The notes below the pieces were generated by a model. It was given only the letters and a program-made list of their open reading frames with translations. It did not search any database and was not told where the DNA came from. From positions 62,001 to 126,000 of the forward strand of contig JAPJBO010000456.1 of assembly GCA_030068145.1 (NCBI GenBank): a DNA stretch of 64,000 nt, given 5' to 3'. Positions within the stretch are counted from its first letter, which is position 1, and every line of letters starts with the position of its first letter. Positions 53,639 through 63,099 of this stretch are shown piece after piece. This DNA is from Diplonema papillatum. Taxonomy: Eukaryota > Euglenozoa > Diplonemea > Diplonemida > Diplonemidae. Position numbers and translations under genes: made by a program.

Positions 53639-56600
53639 CTACGTGACTCCAGAAGGGTCACTTTTTCCGCGCTTTCGGCGCGGCGCAACTCTAGTCGGTT
53701 GCAACTGTTGTTGGCAGTTGCTCACGATCTCATAATCCGAAAAGGAATCGGAGTCTTCGCTTTCTCGTTTGCGCCGATAGGCACGCCGCGATGCGGAGGA
53801 CGTGAGTAGCCGGGAAGAGCCGGCGGGAGGGCGCGTTCGTTGTGTGACCCGTGGAGGGTCGGAACCAGAATCAGTAAAAGGGCCCGAGTCAGGGCCTGCC
53901 ATCGAAGAGGGCCGGGCGGGGCCGGGTGGGCGCGGTGTGTTCGGGCCGGCGAGGCCAGTGCCGTCGTCGCCGAGATCGGCGCGTCGTCGTCGTCGTGCGC
54001 GCAGCGCGGCTGCGGGAGAGGCCGTGGGGGTGCATGGCGCGGGTCGCTTCCTGCCTGCTGGCGGGGGGGCGCGCTTCGGGGGCGACTTCGTCGTCCGCCT
54101 CCTCCGGCCACGGCTGGTAGGTGTTCCAGGTGGGGACGGCGCGCGCCGCTTCCGGCCTGTGAGGCCGTCGCTCTCGCCTAGGCTGCGACCGCCACCGCCG
54201 CCGCCGCGATCCCCGCCGCGACCGCTGCCGCGACCGCCGCCGCTTGCGCGGCCGCGACCAGTGCCGCGGCCGCCGCCACCGTCTCCGCCACTGTCGTCTC
54301 CTCCGCCCCGGCCGCCGCGGCCACGGCCACGGCCGCGGCAGCGGCCGCCACGACCACCGCCACCCCCGTCGCCACTGCTGCTGTCGCGGCCAGCACCACC
54401 CCTGTGATGCCCCCGTCCGCAGCACGCGTCAGCGTTCGGGCAGGTCCCGCATCGCGTCAGCCGATGCGCCCGGCAGCACTGAATGCGCAGGCCGTCGTCC
54501 GGTTGGTGGTGCACCTGGCAGCACTGGTCCACTACAAGGCTGTAGTTTCTCCGCATGCCAGCGCACACCGCGCACTTCTGCTTCGCGCAGGCATCGCAGA
54601 CCGACTGCGTGCGGAGCAGAGGGTCCGCCTGCGCAGCCGGTACAAGCACGGGAAGGCGCGGGCGTTGCGGCAGAGGGGTGGGCTCGTCCCAGCGCAGCGA
54701 ACGCTGTGCCCGCCGCGCCGCGTCGTACTGCGGGAACACGTCCCCGCCCCAGTTCTTCCCGTCCCCGGCAGCTGCCCGCGGAAAGCTCGTCTCCAGCACC
54801 CCGTGCGTCTCCTCGCCCCCGGCGAAGCGTGGGCGAGGTGTCAATCCCCCCCACAGCATCGGCGCCCCCAGGGTCCTCATCGAGCCCACCCGGACCTTCC
54901 GCTCGGCAGGCAACGGCGACGGCAGCTGCAGGTCCTGGCACAGGCGGCACAATGTCGACAGCATCGTCCAGAGGGTCTTCCCCCTCTGGTTGGCGGCGAG
55001 CCTTCGTATTCCCGGGGGGGCAGGGACGTCGACCCCGGTGTGGACCTCGAAGTCCACTGCCAGCTCGACGCACGACACCTCGCCTGCGTTCGTCCACCTC
55101 AGTGCCGACAGCCAGCCCTTGAGCGCCCGCATCGCACGGCCGCCGTACGGCCATCTCGGCGGCTCATCCGGAAGGCGGTCGAAGTTGAACACGTGTTGCA
55201 CCGCCGGCAGCGGCGCAGCTGCGTGCCAGGGGTGCATCGGTTGCACTGCGGAGAGGCGGCGTCGCTCCGCCTCCACGCGTGCAGCGTACACCGCCGCCAT
55301 GAGGCGGTGAAGGGCCGCGACCTCCACCCGCATTCCTTCGACAATAACCCCATGCACACGCGTGCAAGACGGCCACCTCGCCCGGTCCGCCCGCAGGAGT
55401 TCGGCGAAGCAAGGACGGCCGCGGATCTCGTCGTAGGCGGGGCACTCCCACCACAGGTGATCCGCTGTGTCCTGGACGCCCCGGTCGCAGTCCCTGCAGC
55501 CGCGGTCCAGCGGCGGACGCTGAGGTTCCGAAGTGGAGGATTCGGAGACGTGCTCGTCAAAGCTGCCGGTCGTATCAGAGGCGGTCGACGACACGGACGC
55601 CGAGGAGCTCGGCGACCCGTCTGACCCGGCCGCCCCTCCGTTCGCACGCGCATTCCGCCCCCACCGCGCTGCGAGGAACACACCCCCGGACAGAATCACC
55701 GCCAGCGCTCGTTTCTCGCCAGCGTCAGCCGTCGTTAGGCGCAGCTCGTTCGTACGCCTGCAGTCCACCCCTGCCTGCACGCCGTCGTAAGACGGTCGTT
55801 GCCTCGCAAGCTGCGTCCAGGTCGTCTGCCGTAGCCGCGCCCGGATGGCGTGGTGCCTCTCGCCCCTCTCCATGTCGAGAAGCCGGCGGCCCTCGAGCGC
55901 CGCGGTCGCAAAGTCGTGGCCTTCGAAATCGATGCCCGCGACCGTGAAACCGTCAGAGATGGCGATCCCGACAGGTCCTAGGCGCGCCTTCGGCAACAAC
56001 ACACCGTGCCGGCTGTAAAGCCGGGCGATGTTCAGCATGCGGGCGTACACGCGGGGGAGCCTCTCGCACGCGTCGAAAAGCGAGCACAGGATCTTGTATG
56101 GCCGTGCCATCAGTGGGTCCATACGGTGGGCTTTCGCCAGGATGGTCAGCACCGCCGTCACATTCCTCGACGGATGCTTCGTCCCGAAAGCACCCTTCAC
56201 TACCCGCGACCGCAGCCCCCTCAGGCACGTCTGCGTGTACCCCTCGTACGAGCACCCCGCCAGCACGCTTGCGAGGACATTGGAGCTCGCCACCTCGCAG
56301 CGGACCTCGAATGGAAGGCGCGAGGTGCTCAGCCTGTCCAGCAATGCGTTTTGGGCCCTCAGACGCGCGTCGTTGGTACGTTCCGCCTGAACGCTCGCGA
56401 CACACGTGCGCACACCGAGGATCTTCGCCGTCGTCGCTGTTGGTATCGTCTCGTCGCCGACTGCCAGCACGCTCGTATAGGGCCGCCGCCGACGCTGCCG
56501 CGCCGTGCCCGCGGGGATCCCCATCGCCAGTGTCTTCGTCATGTTCAGCCGCATCCCTGTCAGGGCGCAGAACTGTGCGATGACGTCGACCGCCTGCTGC

Positions 56601-59233
56601 AGCTCGGACTCCACGGACGCGAAGAGCGTGGCATCATCCGCCAGCGACTCCGACGAAACCTCCGGTACGCGCACCGACACCGCTCGGAGCACAATCGACA
56701 GCAAGGCGTTGATGAGGATCACCGAAAGTGGGCACCCCTGCAAGATACCGTTGGTGACCTCAAACTCGGACCCTACGCCCAGCGGCAGCTTAAACCGGCG
56801 CTTCATCCCACGGTACATGGCGCGCAGGGGGCGCAGGATGCGCGCGTCGAGGCCCATCTCTTCGGCGAGCCGGAGAACGATCCCCTGCGGTACCCGGTCG
56901 AAGCACTTCGCGAAATCGAGTGCGACCATGTACAGCGACTTCGACTCGTCGAGCAGCGTCTCCTCGATCAGCGTCGTCAGCTCCATGAGGACGTCGTCCG
57001 TCCGATGCCCTCTGCGGAAGCCGTGCTGCGACGGAAGAATCCAGCCGTCCTGCCACTCCATGACGTCTTGCAAACGCCTGCAGGCCCACAACCGATAGAC
57101 GCAGCTCGTCACGGTGATTGGCCGCAAGTTCGTTGGCGAGGTGTCGTCGGTCTTTGGGATGAGCGACACCAACGACGTCAGCATACCCTTCGGCCACTCC
57201 CCTCGCTCCTCTACCAGATTGAAGAGCGTCGCGAACCCGTCCAGCAGCTCGTCGGGCAGGGCCTTCAGCTCGTCCAAGCGCCAGCCGTCCACCCCACACG
57301 CCGTAGTCTTCTTCTTCCGCTTGTTGAGCACATCCCGTAGCTCCCTCCCGGTCACATCCCGCAGGTCCATCTGGCGGCGGGGAATAAAACCCTCGAAGGC
57401 CCTGCGGAACACCTCGTACTCGGGCTCTGGGCGTCCTTCCCCGTACATGCGCAGGATCGGGTCCCACGCCTCCTGCAGCACCTCGTCCATCTCCTCGACG
57501 TTGGCGGTGAGCCGCCCGTCCGCTGTCCGCACCGCATCGGCCGCCTGCCCCGGACCCCCCCGTAGCATCGTCACAAGAGCCCGGCGATCCGTCCCAAACA
57601 TCGTCAGCTGCCTCTCGTGTTGCTGCCTCTTCCGTACCCTCGCCGCAGCCGCGTTGTATCTCGCACTGCGCAGTCGTACGTCGTGCAAGTAAACGCGGGC
57701 GACCTCTGCGCTCGGCGGGTCGGAGGGGGGCGGCCCGCCGACCCCGCCGCCACGGATCACGGCGAGACAGCGCAGCCAGCACAAGCGGAGTTCTTGGGGC
57801 ACCTGGAATGGTCCGGACGCTTCTAGGCGAGCTCGCTGGTAGACGTAGTGCTCCAGACGCCGGATCGCATTCCCGTGCCTCAGCTCCGTCTCGCACGCCA
57901 CGCCCCGGTCCGGCGTACTCCTCGCCGCAACGCGAGTCATCTTCAGCTCCGAGTTTCCGCGGCCGGTGTGCGCACGTCTCTCACAGGCAGGCATCCCGCT
58001 GCGGTCTAGCAGGTACTGCTCGCACATTGCGGAGAGCGCCATCCACGCCCCTTCGACGTCCCCCTCGCGGGCGGCGGCGCACACGGCATCCAGCCTCGGG
58101 ACCTCGACGACCCTACCTGCCGGCTTCACGGGTATCGCTCGCGGCACGTTGAACCTCCATGTCTGCTGTTCGAACGCCTGCACCGCGAGTCGAATCCGGA
58201 CGCAGCGGTGGCCCCTCACGCTCCCTACCCCGATCGTCTCGCATGCAACAAAGGCGGACGCGGCCGCGCGGTTCATCAGGGCGTAGTCGATGCGCGTGCC
58301 GGACGTGTTCGTGCCCGTGTAGGTGTTGGGCGGTCGTCCTCCCTCGCACGCCGCCTGCAGCTGCGCTGCGTCCGTCCACCCGTTGCTGAGGGCATGCCGA
58401 AGCGCCGGCGACCGCTCAACGTCCGTGTTGAAGTCGCCCATCACGACCGCCGGGGCCTGCCCCACCATGGCCTGCGCCTCGAAGAGGACCGTCTGCAGGA
58501 GCCGCTCCCGGGACGCCGCTGCCGTGTTCCCCGATGGGGCGTAGACTGCAAAGAAGTGTACGAACATCCGTCCGACCCCCGTCGCGATCATCGTGTGGAT
58601 GACCCGGTTGCGCACTTCCTGCAGCGATTCGTTGGGCAGCAGGTGGGCCACCCCCGGCTGCCTGGCAAGCACAACGACTCCGCCCCCCTTCTGCCCGGAA
58701 TGCGGGTTTCCGTGCGGACAGTGCTTGCTGCGCTTCGGCGGTTGCGGCGGCCCCCACAGCGTCTTCCACCTCGACCCGTCGACGGCGCACGGTCTCGCGA
58801 GATAGTCCGTCGCCTGCGTCTGCTGCAACTCGCCCATCGACGTCTCCAGCACCGCAATCGCGTCTGCGGGGGCCATCGCACGCACCTCGTCAATGTGCAG
58901 GGCCAGCGAGCCAACATTGACTGCAGCAAGAGTGAGATCGCGCGGGGGACCAGGGTTCGGGTGGACGTCCCCGCACCTCAAGAGCCGTTCCCCCGCGGCG
59001 TACGCATACTTACGGGCGTCGTGCTTCGACGGTAGCCACGCACATTCAACAAGCCCACGCCGCGAGGCAACCCGGGAACCCACGCCCCGCGCGCGATGCA
59101 GCACACGCGCGGCAACGTACCGGGCTGCGCCGGCCGGCCGTCGGCGACGTCCGCGGCGGAAAGCCGCCGCGGCGGTCGAGGCGAGCGTTCGGCGCCCGGG
59201 GCCAGGGTTGGGATGCACATCCCCACATCGCAT
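53639..59233 (-). CDS. LINE ORF2: 2A-like motifs, APE endonuclease, reverse transcriptase
   Basis: 1864 residues from the ATG at 59233. Order: 2A-like GDVHPNPGP at about 4-12; an Arg/Ala-rich segment; a second GDVHPNPGP at about 88-96. APE endonuclease follows (AVNVGSLALHIDEVRA, VLETS, VYAPSG, VMGDFNTD, TRIDYAL), but its last SDH box reads RGHR. The RT (about 630-930) has IPKTDDTSPTNLRPIT, ALDFAKCFD (motif A), GILQGCPLSVILINALLS, and motif C as LADD in place of the usual YADD or FADD. A C-x2-C-x9-H-x5-C finger (CRDCDRG...HLWWEC) lies near 1250, a Cys-rich block near 1545-1610, then an Arg-Gly-rich tail ending DPSGVT. It would nick target DNA and copy its own RNA there. The frame continues upstream without a break to the ORF1 stop. 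Confidence 0.92.
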   Translation of the reverse strand: MRCGDVHPNPGPGRRTLASTAAAAFRRGRRRRPAGAARYVAARVLHRARGVGSRVASRRGLVECAWLPSKHDARKYAYAAGERLLRCGDVHPNPGPPRDLTLAAVNVGSLALHIDEVRAMAPADAIAVLETSMGELQQTQATDYLARPCAVDGSRWKTLWGPPQPPKRSKHCPHGNPHSGQKGGGVVVLARQPGVAHLLPNESLQEVRNRVIHTMIATGVGRMFVHFFAVYAPSGNTAAASRERLLQTVLFEAQAMVGQAPAVVMGDFNTDVERSPALRHALSNGWTDAAQLQAACEGGRPPNTYTGTNTSGTRIDYALMNRAAASAFVACETIGVGSVRGHRCVRIRLAVQAFEQQTWRFNVPRAIPVKPAGRVVEVPRLDAVCAAAREGDVEGAWMALSAMCEQYLLDRSGMPACERRAHTGRGNSELKMTRVAARSTPDRGVACETELRHGNAIRRLEHYVYQRARLEASGPFQVPQELRLCWLRCLAVIRGGGVGGPPPSDPPSAEVARVYLHDVRLRSARYNAAAARVRKRQQHERQLTMFGTDRRALVTMLRGGPGQAADAVRTADGRLTANVEEMDEVLQEAWDPILRMYGEGRPEPEYEVFRRAFEGFIPRRQMDLRDVTGRELRDVLNKRKKKTTACGVDGWRLDELKALPDELLDGFATLFNLVEERGEWPKGMLTSLVSLIPKTDDTSPTNLRPITVTSCVYRLWACRRLQDVMEWQDGWILPSQHGFRRGHRTDDVLMELTTLIEETLLDESKSLYMVALDFAKCFDRVPQGIVLRLAEEMGLDARILRPLRAMYRGMKRRFKLPLGVGSEFEVTNGILQGCPLSVILINALLSIVLRAVSVRVPEVSSESLADDATLFASVESELQQAVDVIAQFCALTGMRLNMTKTLAMGIPAGTARQRRRRPYTSVLAVGDETIPTATTAKILGVRTCVASVQAERTNDARLRAQNALLDRLSTSRLPFEVRCEVASSNVLASVLAGCSYEGYTQTCLRGLRSRVVKGAFGTKHPSRNVTAVLTILAKAHRMDPLMARPYKILCSLFDACERLPRVYARMLNIARLYSRHGVLLPKARLGPVGIAISDGFTVAGIDFEGHDFATAALEGRRLLDMERGERHHAIRARLRQTTWTQLARQRPSYDGVQAGVDCRRTNELRLTTADAGEKRALAVILSGGVFLAARWGRNARANGGAAGSDGSPSSSASVSSTASDTTGSFDEHVSESSTSEPQRPPLDRGCRDCDRGVQDTADHLWWECPAYDEIRGRPCFAELLRADRARWPSCTRVHGVIVEGMRVEVAALHRLMAAVYAARVEAERRRLSAVQPMHPWHAAAPLPAVQHVFNFDRLPDEPPRWPYGGRAMRALKGWLSALRWTNAGEVSCVELAVDFEVHTGVDVPAPPGIRRLAANQRGKTLWTMLSTLCRLCQDLQLPSPLPAERKVRVGSMRTLGAPMLWGGLTPRPRFAGGEETHGVLETSFPRAAAGDGKNWGGDVFPQYDAARRAQRSLRWDEPTPLPQRPRLPVLVPAAQADPLLRTQSVCDACAKQKCAVCAGMRRNYSLVVDQCCQVHHQPDDGLRIQCCRAHRLTRCGTCPNADACCGRGHHRGGAGRDSSSGDGGGGGRGGRCRGRGRGRGGRGGGDDSGGDGGGGRGTGRGRASGGGRGSGRGGDRGGGGGGRSLGESDGLTGRKRRAPSPPGTPTSRGRRRRTTKSPPKRAPPPAGRKRPAPCTPTASPAAALRARRRRRADLGDDGTGLAGPNTPRPPGPARPSSMAGPDSGPFTDSGSDPPRVTQRTRPPAGSSRLLTSSASRRAYRRKRESEDSDSFSDYEIVSNCQQQLQPTRVAPRRKRGKSDPSGVT

Positions 59234-59290
59234 CAAGCGGACTCCCGCAGCATCGCCGTCCGCGCGGGCGTCGTGGCTTGACGGCAGTCA
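59224..59290 (-). promoter_or_regulatory. Candidate UGA readthrough site and first 2A module
   Basis: ORF1 ends UGA (59288-59290), followed by CUG and 17 codons in the same frame leading into ORF2. These codons encode LPSSHDARADGDAAGVRLMR then CGDVHPNPGP. The same module recurs about 84 residues later as LPSKHDARKYAYAAGERLLR then CGDVHPNPGP. Similarity between the post-stop codons and an internal ORF2 module argues that they are, or recently were, translated. UGA followed by C is a known leaky context in eukaryotes; readthrough here is inferred. Confidence 0.6.
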
Positions 59291-61261
59291 GGCGCGCGAG
59301 CACGTGACACACACGCTGGCGCCGCACTCTTCGCACCTCCTCTGCATGCGGCCCTTTTGGATTGTCTTCTGACAATCGCCGCATTCAAACTCCACTGGAG
59401 CCCGCACTCCATCGGTCAGCTCGTGCCGGTGATCGGCCTTCTCACCCTCGACCGGCTCCTTCAGACGCTGGCGCGGCGGGGACAGCATCTCGACCACACC
59501 GGCCACAGCTCGCCGGATTAGCGACTGTCCCGCTTCCGCCGGCTGCGCCACCTCCTCGTGCTTCCGCTTGTTGGTCGGAGCCGGCTCCGGATCCGTGTGC
59601 ACTTCGGCGGCGGGCAGCTTCATGCGCCGCCTCTGGCCGGGCGTCGTCGGGAGGGAGGAGGCGAGGCGCTTGGAACGCGGCCGCGGCATCTCGCCCTTGT
59701 CGTAGTCGTTGACGACAATGAAGGGCGACCCTTCCCTTTCGATCACACGGAACGGCGGGCCGCCATCCCCCGTCACCACGCACGTCCGCATGCCGCTTCT
59801 CACGAAGGATGTCGTGACCGTCGCAGCCCAGCCAGCGAGCCTGAGCAGCATCTCGACGTCGGCCTCGTGTTCTCGCGCCCTGGCACCGGACACGAGGTAC
59901 CGCAGTTTCGTTTCGAGCGGGGGCGCCGCGTGCTCACCAGCAGCCGCCCGCACGCGCGCCAGCATCCCGGAGCCGCGCGCCCGCAGCAGAAGACGTCTTC
60001 CACCAAGAACGACACCGCCCCCGGCCTCGCCGCACTTCTTCAACAACGCCAACGCGGTCTCCCGCGTCACGTCCGCATTTAATGCGACGACCGGCGTGGC
60101 GTCGCGCGCTTCCTTCCCGACTGGTCGCCAGAAGCAGCCATCCCTACCCGACCCCTGCAGGATGGCGTCCACGTGTCCCGCAGGTACGCGAACCAGGAGC
60201 TCTCGGCGGCCCTGCTGCGACGTCACGCCCCACATGGAGGCCGCTTCGAGGCGCGTCTGCGCCGAAGTCGCCTTCACCGCCCGGCGGCAGAGACGCGTCA
60301 TCGCCGCGTGCGGGTCCTTCTCCACGCATGCCCACGTCTCTGCCGTCGCGTGCTTGCGTGCCACGGTGAGGACGAGCACCGCCGTGGCCGCGCCGGGCTT
60401 CTGTTCGCCGTCCGTCGCCGCCTGCCGGACCTTCCCTACCTTCCCGGCCTGCCGAACGTCCCCGTGCGTCCACAGGTGCATCCGCTGCACCACGCCTGTT
60501 TCCATGAGGACGTGGCGCGCCTCGCTCTTCTCGAACGGCTGTCGGCACAACACCGCGTACCGAACCTCCTCTGTCGCCAGCGCCGCAGCATCGACCGCCA
60601 CGCCCATCGCCGTCTCGGCCTCATCGACGCTGGGTGCGACCCAGAGCCCCTCCTTCTTCGCCTCGAATGAGCACGACTCGAGGATCGGCACGTTCCAGTC
60701 GAAACTGTGCACGCCGCACACGGTCGCCTTGCGTCTGACGACGTCTACCCACTGCTGATGTTGCCGCTGCTGCGGTTGCTCTTGTTGTTGCGGTCGGTTC
60801 CGCCGTTGCTGTTGCGGTTGCTGGTTTTGCTGCTGCTGCTGTTGTTGCTGTTGCGGTTGCCTCTGTTGCTGTCGCTGCTGTTGTTGTGGTTGCTGTTGTG
60901 CTTGTTGCCGCGGTTGCCGTTGTTGTTGTGGCTGTCGCTGCTGTTGCTGTTGTTGCTGTTGCTGCTGGTGCGGTTGCTGTTGCTGTTGTTGCTGTTGCGG
61001 TTGCTGTTGCTGTTGCTGTTGCGGTGCTCCTTCACGATCCTCGCCTTGGTACTTCGGCCGTCCTTGCGACAGCGCCGGTTCCCCCTGGCTCGTTTCGTTC
61101 CGCTGCTCCGCCTCCAGGAGGCTGATCGCCGCCTCCAGGAGTGTCAGCGCCACCCCTCGCTCCTTCTGGCTTCGAGCCGCCGCTGCTGCCCGGCTGGCCC
61201 GCTCCGCTGCTTCTCCGAGGCGGTCGAGCATCGACGATGGCGCCGCCGAAAGCGCCGCCAT
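59288..61261 (-). CDS. LINE ORF1: coiled coil, poly-Gln, zinc finger
   Basis: 657 residues from the first in-frame ATG (MAALSAAPSSMLDRLGEAAE); the frame is open 15 codons further up, from a GTG, to a stop in the target duplication. An Ala/Arg/Glu helix is followed by about 90 residues of Gln with Pro, Arg and Asn (about 60745-61025). A middle domain follows (WVDVVRRKATVCGVHSFDWN, VRYAVLCRQPFEKSEARHVL, KHATAETWACVEKDPHAAMT) of a kind I cannot name. The C-terminus has a Cys finger (CGDCQKTIQKGRMQRRCEEC, CVTCSRA) ending at UGA. ORF1 proteins of LINEs bind the element RNA. ORF2 is in the same frame 17 codons downstream of the stop. Confidence 0.88.
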   Translation of the reverse strand: MAALSAAPSSMLDRLGEAAERASRAAAAARSQKERGVALTLLEAAISLLEAEQRNETSQGEPALSQGRPKYQGEDREGAPQQQQQQQPQQQQQQQQPHQQQQQQQQQQRQPQQQRQPRQQAQQQPQQQQRQQQRQPQQQQQQQQQNQQPQQQRRNRPQQQEQPQQRQHQQWVDVVRRKATVCGVHSFDWNVPILESCSFEAKKEGLWVAPSVDEAETAMGVAVDAAALATEEVRYAVLCRQPFEKSEARHVLMETGVVQRMHLWTHGDVRQAGKVGKVRQAATDGEQKPGAATAVLVLTVARKHATAETWACVEKDPHAAMTRLCRRAVKATSAQTRLEAASMWGVTSQQGRRELLVRVPAGHVDAILQGSGRDGCFWRPVGKEARDATPVVALNADVTRETALALLKKCGEAGGGVVLGGRRLLLRARGSGMLARVRAAAGEHAAPPLETKLRYLVSGARAREHEADVEMLLRLAGWAATVTTSFVRSGMRTCVVTGDGGPPFRVIEREGSPFIVVNDYDKGEMPRPRSKRLASSLPTTPGQRRRMKLPAAEVHTDPEPAPTNKRKHEEVAQPAEAGQSLIRRAVAGVVEMLSPPRQRLKEPVEGEKADHRHELTDGVRAPVEFECGDCQKTIQKGRMQRRCEECGASVCVTCSRA

Positions 61262-61384
61262 CGCCGTGATGTGTTCCCCCCGCTCCCTTGCCAGTCTCCC
61301 CCACACATCAAGAATTCACAGAATCCCTTGTGATTTTTTGTGAGATTCAGACCCCCGGAATCATCCCAGTAAAGCAGCGTAACA

Positions 61385-61615
61385 CCCTCGAATTGCACAT
61401 TGGCTACCTCTGCCGGGGCCTGGGTGGTGGTGTAGTGCCATTTTTTTTACATAAGCGCCAGCTTGAAAGGAAATGCTCGACGATGCTGCCCGACAAAGAA
61501 CAGAAGGGATCCCAAGTGCTGTAACTACCGAACCACGTGTTGAACGAACGTGAGGTCATGCGGGTCTACCCCTACACGACAAATCACACAAACACAACAG
61601 GTCAAAAGTCCTAAA
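61385..61615. repeat. Repeat mosaic: CCAAATTTGG element piece and family 2 half
   Basis: 61390-61450 matches 22605-22665 (GAATTGCACATTGGCTACCT, CTGCCGGGGCCTGGGTGGTG). 61448-61610 is the inner half of dispersed family 2 in minus orientation (ATAAGCGCCAGCTTGAAAGG to GGTCAAAAGTCCT), cut short and followed by AAACCCC. Confidence 0.8.
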
Positions 61616-61810
61616 CCCCAGTCACAGCTATTATTAACCTACGATTATTAACAATCAATTATTTACAATTATTCCACCTGATCCTGACCCAAGTTTCGGG
61701 GAGTTTTGGGGAGTTTCGGGGAGTTTCGGGGAGTTTCGGGGAGTTTCAGGTAGTTTCGGGGAGTTTCGGGGAGTTTCGGGGAGTTTCGGGGAGTTTCCCT
61801 GTTTGGGACT
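61616..61810. repeat. AT-rich stretch and 11-bp minisatellite
   Basis: AT-rich TATTATTAAC words (61625-61672) are followed by about ten units of GAGTTTCGGGG at 61691-61800. The same AT-rich words and the same minisatellite recur near 63.1-63.35 kb. Confidence 0.85.
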
Positions 61811-62329
61811 GGGGGTCCCCATGCGGCTACCTCGCTGGCACTTGCGACCTGTGCTGCCGGTGCTTGCCTGGCACGTGTGCAAGTAATCTCCTGCACGCCT
61901 GGCCAAATGTGCTTGTCTTTGCCAGGGTGTGGCACGCTCACGACAGACTGGTGCCGATACCCCGCGGGCTTCGTTACTTCACTACCCCCGGTTCTCCTCT
62001 GCCTTCTTCTTCTTCTCCGTGGTTCGGAAGGTTTCGTGTTCATCCCCGCCCGGTGGCGGTGGTTGACTTCGCTGCTGCTACGGATGCGCCGCCGTCAACC
62101 ACCCAATAACTGGATTGGAACCGTGTTCGTCGCAGCCGTAGCGTACAGACCCCACTGCCCCTTCCACCTGGTTACGTCGGGGCTCGTGCCCTCGGCCCGT
62201 TTCTTTGCGAATACGTCTCTTCCCTTAGGAGCCGTGGCTCCTTTTGTTTATGCGCGCAGGGCGTCTGCAGTTCGGGCTTTGGGTGCTTTCTCGATCGGAC
62301 ACCCGACAATACACCATTGGCTGTGCCGA
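61811..62329. other. No recognised gene
   Basis: A long plus frame crosses this interval into the tandem repeat to the right. Its product is Leu/Arg/Phe rich without domain pattern and is judged spurious. Confidence 0.4.
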
Positions 62330-62890
62330 GTGTGCCATGTTCAAACATTTGTCATTGCGCGTCATCCAGTTACGGTCCATTCTGCGGAGTCCGCATCGCC
62401 TCACTTTGACCTTCACGAACGGCATTTTCCTTTTTTGCCATGGTGGTTTGATTCGGGCGCTTACGGTGTGGATCTTGGGGTTTTGTTGATTCGGGGGGTT
62501 GTGATGTGTTGTATTTGCGAAGTGTATCAGAGCACCGGACGGTGCAAAGTGGCGGCGCCTCGCTTCCCCGCCGCACCTCCAAGCCTAAATGTTTCTTCAA
62601 CCATTCGTGCGTCATCCAGTATACGGTACACTTTGCGGTGTCTGCATCACCTCGTCAACGACCACCTCGACCGCCACAAACGGCACTTTCTTTTTTTGCG
62701 ATGGTGGTTTGGTTCGGCTCTTACAGTCTGGGTCTTGTGGATTTGTTGATGCGGGAGTTTTGTGGTACGTTGCGGGTTGGGTTTGTGGAGCGTAGCACAG
62801 CACCAGACAGTGCGAAGTGGCGGTGCCTGCTTCTCCGCTGAACCTCCAAGTCTAAACCGTTCTTCAAACATTCGTCGTCATGCGTCATGC
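62330..62890. repeat. 254-bp tandem repeat, two units and a third start
   Basis: Units begin near 62351, 62604 and 62872 (CATTGCGCGTCATCCAGTTA; TTCGTGCGTCATCCAGTATA; GTCGTCATGCGTCATGCCGG). They share CGGCA.TTTC.TTTTTTGC.ATGGTGGTTTG and AGCACC.GACGGTGC.AAGTGGCGG.GCC. Confidence 0.85.
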
Positions 62891-62929
62891 CGGTAGTGCT
62901 GAGATGAAAACCTCCTTCTACTCACCACC

Positions 62930-63080
62930 CACCCACCCACACACCCACACCACCACCACCCACCCACCCACCCACCCACCCACCCACCACCCACCCACCC
63001 ACCCACCCACCCACCCACCCACCCACCCACCCACCACCCACCCACCCACCCACCCACCCACCCACCACCCACCCACCCGT
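62930..63080. repeat. (CCCA)n microsatellite
   Basis: About 150 bp of CCCA/CCAC units on the plus strand, G-rich on the minus strand. Frames through it (THPPTHPP; GGWVGGWV) are by-products. Confidence 0.97.
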
Positions 63081-63099
63081 GGGCAAATCCACTTTTCTC

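Larger units (their letters stand above)
53553..61325 (-). mobile_element. Full-length APE-type LINE with 2A-like motifs
   Basis: The element occupies about 53572-61308, flanked by CAAGAATTCACAAGGAATC (53553-53571) and CAAGAATTCACAGAATC (61309-61325), a target duplication differing by two bases. The 5' UTR is only about 45 bp; the 3' UTR is about 67 bp and ends CAACAAGACGAC without poly-A. It carries ORF1, one in-frame UGA, then ORF2 with endonuclease and reverse transcriptase, all free of frameshifts, so it looks whole and young. Copies at 3.2 and 6.8 kb share its 3' end. The flanks left and right of the insertion are inverted copies of each other (GGGRTGATT.CGGGGGTC, TCACA..AAATCACAA), so it entered a fold-back sequence. 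Confidence 0.93.

Noticed and set aside
54404-57340. Long plus-strand frames of 406 and 444 codons inside the LINE
   Set aside because: Antisense to ORF2 in GC-rich DNA. Composition is Arg/His/Pro rich and no domain is visible.
61877-62749. Plus frame of 290 codons
   Set aside because: Passes through the 254-bp tandem repeat and shows no domain or codon bias.
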